This document shows positions 1 through 12,000 of a stretch of 28,153 bases of DNA, in pieces. The DNA is from Victivallales bacterium. Its GTDB lineage: Bacteria; Verrucomicrobiota; Lentisphaeria; Oligosphaerales; Lenti-02. Position 1 is the first letter of the stretch, and each line of letters starts with the position of its first letter. Location: assembly GCA_018648945.1 (NCBI GenBank), contig JABGQJ010000012.1, forward strand, positions 1 through 28,153. Direction: 5' to 3'. A program made the position numbers and the translations under genes. The notes beneath the pieces were generated by a model. The model was not told where the DNA came from and did no database searches. It saw nothing but the letters and a program-made list of their open reading frames with translations.

Positions 1-3000
1 GATGCTGTCATAGGTGGAGTAGGTGGAACTCTTGTACAGATCCGCCTGCTGAATGAAGGTATAGGGAATGCCCTGCTGGCCGAGAAGGACATGGACGTCA
101 TCGCCCAGATTTCCCTCCTCTAGCACGGCCACATCAGTGCCAAGAGCATCAACCGGGATGCTGTGGAAGCCCTTCCCGATGAGCTTGTCTCGGCGGACGC
201 CGCCCCAGATGTGAACCTCGTCGATGGCGCCCTGGAAGTCCTTCTCAACGGTGGTTCCACCCATGAGTGCGCCGCCGCCAATCGTGACTTCGGCTTCGTC
301 CCCGCCATAGACCACGCAGTCCACATCGCGGTAGTCGCCCTCGCTCTCGCCAACCAGGTAGCCATTGACGTAGAGCAGGAGCTTGCCACTGATGGCGTCG
401 AGACTGGCGGTCACTTGGGCCCACTGGTCCTTCGCCACGCCGAAGGGAGCGCACAGCTCCTGGCTGGTGTCGGCGAAATCCGTGAAGCGAACGTAGGGGG
501 TCCAGACGACGATGCCGGCCAAGGTCCGCCCAAGCAGGCCGATTTCGTAGTTCAGAACTTCGTCGGTCTGGCCAATGTCGGCCACCGCGCGGCGCACGAT
601 CGCCATCCGCTCGCCGACGGTGGCATCGATGCCGGGCTTGGCCCAGGCTTCGACCGTCCAGGAACTGAGCGCGAACTTCGCCTGTCCGGGAACCAGCATC
701 CGCTGGTTGGCGGCCGACAGGTCCAGGCCACGCTGGACCCAGGGGCTCTGCGAATCGGCCGGATCGCTGATCGGCCGCAATGTGGCTTCGACCACCGGGT
801 TGCCGTAGATCTCCAGTGCGTCGGAAATCGAATCGCCGTCGGTGTCGGCCAAGCGGGGATCACTGCCGTAGGCCTGCTCGTCGCTGTTCTTCACCCCATC
901 GGCGTCCACCGAATCGAGCTCGGCGTCCTCATGGAGCAGGTCGGTCTTCGCACGGGTGGGATCGAGCCCGCAGAGGAGCTCGTAGCGGTTGCTCAGCCCG
1001 TCGCCGTCCAGATCTTCGCCGGCATCGTCGAGGCCATTGCCATTGGTATCGGCAAGCGAGGGATCAAGGACATTGGTCATGTCTTCGAACCAGTCCGGCA
1101 AGAGATCGCCATCGGTGTCGTCGGCATAGCCGACCACGCCCTGACCCACGCCCAACAGATCGGCGCCAGCCACGAACGCGGCGGCCGGAACGGGAAGAGC
1201 ATAGTCGAGATCGCCGGCATGGGCGAAGTCCTCGAAGCTCGTCCCCTCGTCGTCAAAACGGTAGCAGGCGATCATGGCGCTCGAGGCCTTGCCGGCCAGC
1301 GAGCGACGGGCAATGTCCATGATCTGGATCGGCACGGCACTGGCCCAGACGCGGACTTCGTCCACAACCAGGTCGTCCCAGGTGCCCGCGCCAAGCACGG
1401 CCTGGCCGGCACCATCGACGGGGTTCTCGTCGTCTTCGAGATTGTCCTTGCCAAACACCTGAGTGCCGTTGATCACCAGCATCATCCGGCGCCCGACGCG
1501 GTCGTAGATGGCGGCCACGTGGTTCCAGTCGTCGTTCAGCGCGGCGGTGGCAGAGGCGCGGATTTCGCCGCCCTGACGGAGGTCGAACTTGGCGTAGGGA
1601 ACACCCGCCGCGAGGCCCAGCTCGAACTGGCTGAGGCTGCCGAGGCTGTGTTTCACGACTGCGCCCGTCTCGCCAGCGGCCAACTTCACCCAGGCTTCCA
1701 CAGTCCAGCCTGTGGAAAGGGCGAAGCGAGAGGCCATGGGCAGCACGATCCCGGCGGCATCTGCCCCGGCGACCTTCAGGTCCAAGCCCACTTGAGCAGG
1801 CGATGAGCCCTTGTGCATGCTGTAGCGCGGGTTGGTATCCGCAGCCACCTCGATGTCGTCGTTCTCGCCGTCGTCGTCTGTGTCGACGAGCTTCGGGTCG
1901 GTGCGGTTGTCCTGCTCCTCGATATTGGTGAGACTATCCGCATCGGAGTTTTCGAGATCGTCGGTCGTCCCGTCGTTGTCGGAGTCGGCGTCATTCGGAT
2001 TCAGACCGGCGAGGAACTCGTAGAGATCGTTGAGTCCGTCGCCATCGGAATCGGTGTAGCCACCAGGTCCGGCGGGATCCAATCCGGCGACGTCCGTGGC
2101 GCCAAAGTGCAGGAACTCCCACTCATCGGCGATCTGGTCTCCGTCCACATCTGCGTCAGCGGCGGCAATCGGCACGTCGATGGGTGCCGGAACCATGGCC
2201 GCATCGCCCATTCGAACACCGGCATTGGCCCACTCGTTGGGCCAATCATTCGCATTCGTGGAGTCTTCGCAGGACATGCCGCCGTCCTCGAAGTGAAGCA
2301 TGCTCACCAGTCCGGCAGACGTGGCACTGACGTAACCGTTCATCTGGCTAGCAATCGTCGCGGCGGCAAGAGCGCTGTCCCAAATGCGGACTTCGTCGAC
2401 CAGGCCCTGCAGGCCTTCGCCAATTGTCGTCCGCACGGGACTGAGACCATCGACACGGCAGGGCGCAGCGGTGGCCTGAGAGGCTGCCAGCTGGCCATTG
2501 ACATAGAGCGAGAGCATGCCGGCGGGGCCATCCAGCGTGGCGGCCACATGGAACCATTGGCCCTCGTTCACGGCTACCGTGGCCGGGACCACCAACTGGT
2601 CGGCGGGGTTTGGTACCAGATCGCTCGTGCCGGCCTTGGTGTACTGCGCGTAGGGGACCGAGTCCTTGATCCCAAGCCGGAAGGTGTACTGCCCGGCTCC
2701 CACCCGTCGCTCAATCACAACCCCAGTCGGGGCGCTCAGCTTGATCCAGGCCTCGACGGTCCAGCTACTCAAGGCAAAGCGGAGGTCGCGGGGCAGTTCC
2801 ACATAGTCGCCCGTGCCGTCCAGGGCGAGCACGCGGTCCAAGGCCGGGCTCGCGGAGCTGAGCGGATTGGTGCCCGCCAGGACCTCGGCGCCATCGTCCT
2901 CGCCGTCATCGTCCGTGTCGCGGAGGTCGGGGCGGGTCCCCTGGTTGGTCGGGTAGGTCGGGGACAGCAGATTCTCTTCGAGGTTGCTCAGTCCGTCTCC

Positions 3001-6000
3001 GTCGAAGTCCTCGTCGCCGTCGGCGATGCCATCGTTGTCGGTATCCTTGTCGGTCGGATTGGTTTGGCACCAGAACTCGTAGAGGTTGGTCAGGCCGTCC
3101 CCATCGATATCCGAATTGGGGCCGGTGGCGAAGAGCCCCGTCTCGTCTGCCGGGAAGTAGAGGTTCTCGAACCAGTCAGGGAGCACGTCCGTTTCGCGAT
3201 CATCCTCGCCGCGCATGTGCTTGGCGATGTCGCTGTCGTCCACCACTCCGTCGGCGTCGTTGTCGATACCATCGTTCAGCTGGGTCTCGGGCGTGCTGAC
3301 GGCCAGATTGAAGGCGCCGCGGGTCAGCAGCAGGTCGCGGGTGTCCATGGCAGGCAGGGACTGGAGTTGGCCGTCGGGGCCCGGCAAGATGCGATCCACA
3401 ATGCCGTCGCCACTGCTGTCGTTCGCCTCGTCCGCCGAGTGGGGCGTGGTATACAACACCCCGTCAAATCCCGGAATGATGGCGAATGCGAGGGCGGGGT
3501 CGGCGCTGCCGTGACCATCGTCGGCATAGTGGTCGCGATCCGTGTCCAGGCCATCGTGGTCGTAGCCGATGATCTCGGGAACGGCACAGGCTTGCCCGGT
3601 CACCCAGTCGGCATGCCCGTCGGCGTTGGCGTCGCCAACGCCGGCATAGTCGGCGCTATCGATCCAGTAGGTCCTGTCGCCCATGAAGCGGGCGGTATCG
3701 GGGCCACCGAAGTCTTCAATGGCGAGCCCGCCATCGTCGAAGCGGTAGTACGCCAGCAGATCGGCCCCAGGGCTCTCCTGAACGATTACGTCGTGGAAGG
3801 CGAGAATCTCAGCCTGGGTGCGAACATCGCGCCAGAAGCGGAATTCGTCGATGAAACCGTCGTTGAATTCGGCAAAGAGAACCAGGGTCCCCGGATTCTG
3901 GGCCGGCGGCTCCAGGGATACCTGAGCAAGAACGGTCATCCCGTCGATGACGAGTTGGAGGCTGGTCCGCGGCGTGGCGGTGCCAGTAGCGGAGGTCCAG
4001 ACAGCGGCCAGGTGATGCCATTCGCCAGTACTAAGGGCGAGGGCTGCGCCGGTGCCGCCGGCCTTGTACTCCATGCCGCCAGCGGTCTCGAAGCGCACGT
4101 AGGGCACGCCAGCGCCCTCGACGCCGACTTCCAGAGCGACGCGGGGCATGCCTGCCGCCGTCGTGTTGTACTGGGCGATGATCCCCTCGGTATCGCTGCC
4201 GAGGCGAATCCAGGTCTCCACCGTCCAGCCTTGGTCGGCGGTGGTGGCGAAGCGATCGGGCAGCGGCGGCACGAGACCTTCGCTGCGGACCTTGGCTAGG
4301 CTGAGGGCGCGCTCCACGGCAACCTGGCTGCTCATGGCATAGGTGGGGTTGCGAGGATCGAGCTCGGCGGAGTCGATCACGCCATCGTCGTCGGTATCCC
4401 TCTGCATGGGATCGGTGCCATGGACATTAACTTCGTCGCCGTCCACCAGTCCGTCCCCGTCACTGTCCGGGTCGGCGGGATCACTCCCGGCCTGGTATTC
4501 CTCGAGATCGGTCAGCCCGTCCTCGTCGGCGTCCGTGCCTGCGTTCGCGGGGTCGTCAGGGAACAGGTCGTAGGGGTCGGGAATCCCATCGTTGTCACGA
4601 TCCTCTTCCTCGAGGTAGCGAATCTGCACAGCCGCGACTGTCGGCATCGCGTGGTTGCCGGTGGCGTCCTGAATGTCCTCGCTTCCGACAGTGATGACAT
4701 TGATCGTGGTCGCAATTACCCAGGTGCCGCTCGTGGTGTCGGTCGCGAACGCCATGGTCATGGAATCATCGACAAAGATGTACTGAACGGAACTGCCGTC
4801 GGGGAGCAGAATCGCGGTACCGGCGGCATCCAAGGCGAAGGTCTCGTCATAGGACAGAACCGGCACGACGGCCGCCGTCACGGTCTCGCTGAACACCACC
4901 CGGAACTCCGCGCCAGCGGGCACGTTGTTGGTGAGGTCCAAGTAGTTGTTGGACGTCTGGTAGGCATCGACGATCACCGGGTTGGCGACGTCCGTCACGT
5001 TCACTTCGTTGGCGGTGAAGGGCCGTACCTGGACACCATTGCTGTTCCTGAGGCGGTCGCCGGAGGCCAAGCCAACGGTGTCTGGGTTGTACCCGACAGT
5101 CACGCGACCCGTGTACCAGAACGGCACGTCCACCAGGTCCACGACCGTGACGCAACTCACCTGGAGAGTAATGGTCTTCTCGTTGCCCACCAGGCCGACC
5201 GTCACGCCATCCACCCGCAGTGCCACACTGTCCACAGTGAGAACCGTGAAGGCAGTGGCCAACTGGGCCGGATCGCTCACGACCATGAGATCCATGTCAC
5301 TGGTGAGCACGATTTGGTCCAAGTCGCCGTCACCGTCCGTATCCTGGGACAGGCCGCCGGTAATGGTCGGGAAGTCGGTCCCGAGATTGCGGACCGTCGG
5401 GCTCGTGCCGGTGATCCGGGCGGGATTGCGCAGTGTGCCGTCCTTGTCGAAATCAAGGACGTGAACCGTGCTGACCCAGGCCGTGGGGGCCGTCGTCCAA
5501 GGGTAGAGATTCGCGGGTAGTACGTTCAGACGCTCGACAAGGGCACCATCATCGCCTTGGTAGCGGGTGATGGTCTCCTGTGTCTGATCAAGAACGAAGA
5601 GCGTGCCTGCGACCGCCTGGAGATCGTCTGCATAGCCACGCAACGGGACCGCGTAGGCGGCATCCACCAGGAGGTTGGCGGCAGCGAAGCGCTCGATCAC
5701 TCCGGCCACCGTATTGGCCGCGTAGATGTAGATGTTCCCATCGGCACCAAGGGCGCTGGTGATGCTGCTGACCCCATGCGCCCCAGCGGGATTTGCCGTC
5801 CACTCTTCGGTGCCATCGACCAGGTTCAGTTTCCTGATTTCCGTGCTCTCGTGATCGGTGACCACATACAGGGCGTCGGCAGTACCATCGTTGGCGACCA
5901 GCAGTTGGCCGGGGCGGATCAACTCCGTGGGCGTGCCCAGTTCGGGGATGGTGACCACCCACTGGGAGACGAGGGCGTCATCAAACCGCTGGACGATGCC

Positions 6001-9000
6001 CTGGGTTGCGCCGGTGTTCACGAGCGAGGCGTAGACTGCACCGTCCACGGCCAGAATCCGGCGCGCCGTCTGGTCCGCCAGAAGGACCTCGTCGCCGGTG
6101 GCCACAGCAGTGCCCAGAGAGAATTCGCTGATCGTGGCGCCGCCAGCGGCATTGTGAGCCACGAAAAGGGCGCCATCGAGGGCCAAGTCAGCGATCTCGC
6201 CGAGGCCCGGGGCCGTGGCGCCAGTCGCCACGCCAGTCGCCGCGTCCAACAGGACGACCGTGCCAGCGCCGGCATTGTTGACGGCCGCGTAGGCGATCCC
6301 GTCCGCTATTTCCACATCGGCAATGGTGGCACCAGCGGCCACGGGGTAGTCGGTCCAGCCGCTCGGAGCGGCCACAAACAGCAGGTCGCGCCGCAGCCCA
6401 ACGGTGGTGACCGGGGTGTCCCAGTCGTTGCCGTCGCCTGAGGAATCGAGCCCGCCGTCATAGATCTGGACATCGGGGGTACCATCGTACACGCCATTGC
6501 CGTCGCGGTCGGCGAAGACCTCTTCGGTGGCGGTGTAGACCCCATTGCCGTCGCTGTCGACGAAGTAGAGATCCAGGGACGTACCAACCTTGCCATCGAA
6601 CGCAGAGACATCGGCAGCGCTCGTCCCATCCACCACAACCTGGTCGGTGCCGTGGTCGTAGACGCCGTTGTCGTTGGTGTCGGAAAACACGAAGACGGCA
6701 CACACGGACGGATTGGTCTGGGTCGTGGTAGAAACCACCACCTTGCGCAAGGTCGGGGTGGCTGCGGTGTAGTCCACGAAGTAGGCGTAGCTCGTGCCAC
6801 TGCCGTCGTCGGCAACGGTCAGCGCCCCAAGGTTCGCGGCGACGTTAATCCGGTCCCCCTGGGACCAGTCGTTGCTCGTCGTCACCCCGGAAACCCTGAT
6901 GTCCACCTCGTCGTCACCGTCGGCCGAGAAGCTGGTGCCGCCGGTTGAGGCAAGGGTGGCATCCGGCACAAGCCAGTCGCCAGCGCCATTCCCAGGCCCG
7001 AGGCGGACGTCTTCGCTGAAGCCTACGGTCAGAACCGTGTCGGCGCTGATATCGTTGGCATCGCCATCTTCGTCGAGGGCGCTGTCCGAACCGGCACTGA
7101 GAGCCACCGGGCGGGCAAAGTCGGCGATGGCGAGCGCAGTGGGCGAGCCGAAATTGGCCGTTGCGGGATAACTGGAGAGGCTGCGCACTTTCACGACCGC
7201 CGCACTGGCGTTGTAGGCGAGCGTAGGAGGACCCGTCGTGCCAGCTACGTCGGCAAGAAGGACCTCAACCCGGTTCCGGGCCACGGTCACATCCGTGATG
7301 GTCAAGCTGGTGCCGTCCGCATCGGTCGCGGTAAAGGTACCCACGTCTGGCTTGCTGTGCCCACCTGCGGTCATCAGCTGGTCGTCGAGCCAGACGACGA
7401 TCTTGTCGAGGTAGCCATTGCCGTTCACATCCAAGGCGGCGCCCCGGACAAACTCAGGCGTGCCAAGGGTGCTGTCCGCCAAGCCCTCGATCGGCACCGG
7501 CGTCGAATTGGCGACGGCACTGTTCGGAGCTGTGGCGAAGTCTTGGATCGCGTAGCTTCCCGCCGGCACCAAGTTGATCGTGGTCCCGTCGATCCAACCG
7601 TCGGATTCGCTCCCGGTGGCATCCACATTGAAGGTGATGCGGACCGTGTTCTCGTCCAACACCGAGAACGCGCTGTCGCCCAGGCTCACGGTATCGCCGA
7701 GGGGATTGACAAGAGTCCACTGGGCGTTCGTCAGAGCGACCAGCATCACTGAGACATTCTCGCTGAAGGTCACGTCGAGGTAGGGCAGGACGCCGCCCTG
7801 CTCGACCAGGCGGCCATTGACCACCGGCCAAGGCGACAGTACGGCGCGAACCGGCAGCGGAGGCGCGAGGTCGATGACCTTGTCGGCCCTGACCACCACG
7901 GAGCCAAGCTCCTCGGCGCTCTTCGATGCCGTGCCCGAAGTATCCTGGAACGAACCATCCAAGGCCACGTACGCGAAGGTGCCCTTGGCGCTGCCAATGC
8001 CAGCCATCTCAGGCTCGCGGAAGAGGACCATTCTGGAAGCCTGGCCAGCGTAGTGGTTCGGGTCCACGGGAACCAGCGTGGTGTCTGGGGCCAGCCCGTT
8101 GATCCCGTCCGTGGTATCATCCACATGGGTGAAGGGCATGCCGCGAACCGTGAACTGGGCCGCATTCAAAGTACTGATGGTCTGCTTGTTCAAATCCTCG
8201 GAGAAGGTGACGGCCACTTCGTTGATATCGCCGTCGCGGTTGGTGTCGAAGAGCTCGACCCGGCTGATCTGCGGGTCGGCATAGTCAATGACCTCCTCCG
8301 GGCTCGTATCCAGTTCGTTGCCGACCAGATCGCTCCAGGTGCCCGTCTGTGGGTTGAAGATGATCGTGATCGGGTCATCGATCCTGCCGGTGCCGAGAAT
8401 GCCCTGCAGGAGCAGAGCTAGGTCGTCGCTAATATGCAGCGTGACGTACCCGTCGTTGTTGCCGATAGCCACGAGCCCGAACAGCTCCTCGTTGAGGGCG
8501 GCCCCAGTACTGGCTGTGTAGATCCCCACGCGATTGCGGGCCTGTTCGGACCCGGCCTCGACGACGTACAGCGTGTCGCTGGCGCTGTCGAGGGTGACGC
8601 TGGTCGGGTTGCTCAGGACCTCGGTCAGCGGGTAGCCAGCGGCCATGTCGGCGCTGCTGGTGGGTGCGTCATAGGAGCTGGTGGTGAAGGCTATGACCTG
8701 CGTGTTGCCGCCATCGGCCACGTAGACGACGCTGCCGTCCGGCGCCACTGCCACGCCGCATGGCGCGATCAGGGCGGCGGCCCCGACTGTGCTGACGGAC
8801 ATCACCTCGGTCGGGTCGTTCTGGGTCCAGGGAGCAGTCGTCTCAAACACCCTGACGCTATCGCTCCCGGTGTCGGCCACGTACAACCTGTCATTGGCAT
8901 CGATGGCCAGCGCCGTGGGATGCGCGAAGACGGCGGTGGCGCTCGGCCGGATGAAGTCCGCGCCGGGCACGCCGGGGGCGTCGAAGGCGGTACCGTCGGA

Positions 9001-12000
9001 GAAGAAGCGCCCGATACGGTCGTTCTGCCGGTCAAGCACGAAGACCCAGCCATGGCTGTCCACTACCACGTCGTAGGGCCGACCGAAGCCATAGTCATCC
9101 ACACTTTCGCCGGTCATGGGGAGAAGATTGCCGCGGACCTCGGTGCCCTCGCTGGTGCCATCCACGCGGAACTTGCGCACGGTGTTGCCGCCGGCGTCAG
9201 CCACGTACAGAACATCCAGGCCTGCCAACGAACCGTCGGTCGCGCTGTAGGAAGTCTTCGTGCCCTGGGCCAGATCGGTCATCAGCAGATAGTACTGGCC
9301 CACGACCCGGGTGCGGCAGAGGAGATTAAGGGAAGCGCCCACGCCCCCCAGCACGCCGGCCGTGCCGAATTCGGGGCTATTGCCGGCGGTGCTACCGTCT
9401 TTGAGGTTGCCATCGGTGCCCATCTTCGTGATCGTTCCGACGGCCGGGACATAGGCGAAGACGTCCGCATCCGTGACGATCAGGCGAGTGATCGGGGCGG
9501 TGGCCACCGGCTGGCTGACAAACGCCTGGGCGCTGCCGCTGAAGTCGTACTTGGCGACCGTGTAGTCTCCGGAGACGGTGTCGAGGTAGCTGACGAACAC
9601 CTGGGTGCTGTTCACGGCCAGGGCGTGCATGCCACCCACGTTGGCTGGCACTTGCGGGAAGCCGGCACCCTGGGCGCCGTCAGTGAGCGAGCGCCGATGC
9701 AGTTCACTGTTGTTGGCTGCAAGGAAGAGGCCGTCCGGGGTCGCGACCATGCTCTCAATGCTGGTAAGGACCACTTCGCCGGCGACGCCGAAGCCGGCAT
9801 CCGCAGTGAGATCGGCCAGGGACAGCTTGCCGACTGCAACCCCAGTCGCATAGAACACCATATCATCCAGGGCCGCCAACCGGGTGATCCCGGCAATCGT
9901 CGTGCTCGCGAGCACGTCTCCCGTTGCGGCGTCGATCTTCATCAATTCATCGCCGGCGATGCGCACCACGAGGTACATGCGGCCGTCGGCCGTATCGGGA
10001 GAGGCGGCCAACAGACTGTCGGCAGCCACATTCAGGGCCAGCGGGAAACCCGCGCCGACCTGTTCCTGGGCATCGCTGGCCAGAATCTTCCGCAACTGGC
10101 CGGCGACGGGGTCCAGCACGAAGGTGTACTCGGTGCCAGCCACATACACATTCTTGAGCGCGGCGACGTTGGCCACGGAGAGCGGGAACTCGTCCCGCAC
10201 GTAGGCCACCCCTTTGCTTGCCCGCATCGGGTCGGTATCCGCCCCCTTGAGGTACTGGGCGGCGTCCAGGGCACCGTTGAGTCCATACCGGCCAATCCGT
10301 TGATTGCCCGTGTCACTCAGGTAAATCCAGTTGCCGGGATTGACGGCCACATCCGAGAAGGGACTGACCTGGGGGTCAAGGGTATTCAGCGTCAGCATGC
10401 CATTGGCAGGGTCGGTGATATCGTCCACACCGTCGAAGTAGACATCCACGACGCCGTCACCGTTCAGGTCCAGGCCGAACTGCTGCGCGTTGGGCGTATT
10501 CACCGTTGCGTCGTCGAGCGGCTCGGAGAACTGGACGACGACCTCGTCGAACATGCCATCGCCATCGGTATCGAAGAAGCTACTGTCCAGGGCGAACGGG
10601 TCCGCCCCGTCGATCACGGGCACGTCTGGCAAGGTCGCGAAGGGATGCCGGCCAGCCCGGCCCATGAATTCATTGATCCCGTAGTCGAACATGCGGAAGT
10701 AGCTGACGATCCGCCCCGTGGTCGCATCCACCTTCGGCAGCTTCGCCGGGTCCACGTAGACATAGATGAAACGTTCCGAAGAGGGAGGGTAGGTGGCGAC
10801 CATCCCGCCGACGGAGTTCTCATTGAGCTTGATGATCTGTGGGCCGCTCAGGTTGGAGACTTGGTAGTTGGTCCCCCCATAGCCGAAGCCCCAGTTGATA
10901 CGGCCCGTGGAGGGGTCGTAGAAGAGCGGCTGTATGCAGGGGAAGTTCCTGAAGGTGTGTGGATTCGCCCCGGCCGAGTCCGTGGCGACGAAGCGGTCGA
11001 CCTGGTGGATGCGAGACCAGCTGTCGGTCCCGTCCTCGTCCGTGCCATTGCTCGTATCGACCCAGATGCACCCGCCCGACACGGCCAGGATGGTCACGCC
11101 AGTGATGAGCTGATGATCCTCCGTGGATGCCGTGTTATACTGGGAGATCAGTTTCACGTATTCGGTATCCCCGAAGGTGTCCGGGAAGTCTTGCTCGAAT
11201 CGCATCAACTGACTCGACGCCTGGCTGGAGTACCAGTTCTGGCGGTAGTTCGGACCGCTGCCCAGGCGGTCGGTCTTCCTGTAGATGCGCCACTGGTATG
11301 GGTCGCCGTCGCGCACGTACTGCCCGAACCTCATGCTCTTGGCATCTGTGCCAAGGGCAAGAAGTCCACTCCGATGCATGATCGTCACCTTCTCGTCATC
11401 GTTCCGATGCGGATCGAAGTAGGTATCGAAGGGGGTCCCCCCGGCGGCGCCGTAGCTCGTGGTACGGTCATACGCGGTCATCTGAGTCGAAAGGCCCATC
11501 CACCAGCGAAAGGCTGTGAGCTCGGTGCCCAATGTGGGGGTCAGGTCGATGAGGATGTTCCCCGGATCCACGGGCACCGTCCGATTGTTGTAGAAGCTCA
11601 TGTCGCGCATGGCTTCGGAATAGGTCAGGACGACATCGTCGATGAACCCATCCGGATTGGCGCTGTAGGGGGAGTAGCGGCCGCCGTCTAGTTGCAGGGC
11701 CTCCTCCAGAGTCGGGGCCGCGTAGTCATGGTTCATCGTGACGGTCTGGCCGACGCCGTCGTTGGCCGGGTTGGCATGGTCCCGGAACCGCCCGGCGATG
11801 GTGCTGAACACCACTTCCTTGGTGTTGGTGTTGCGCACCGCCGCGCTCCAGTCGTCCGAGAACAGGGTGATGTAATCGTCGTTCCACGTCCCCGGGTCGA
11901 TGATCCCAGAGCCGTTCGCCAAGTAGCTGCTGTAGGGCCTGAACTGGGGGAGCCGTCCGAAGGTGTACGGCACCCCGGCGGGCACGCCTGCGATGCTGCC

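Noticed and set aside
800..4620. Short repeated DNA words (runs of gtcgccgtc, ccatcg and similar) resembling a repeat array
   Set aside because: They are the codons of Asp-Gly-Asp-Gly calcium loops in the coding frame, without constant repeat length or unique spacers, so not a CRISPR or satellite array.
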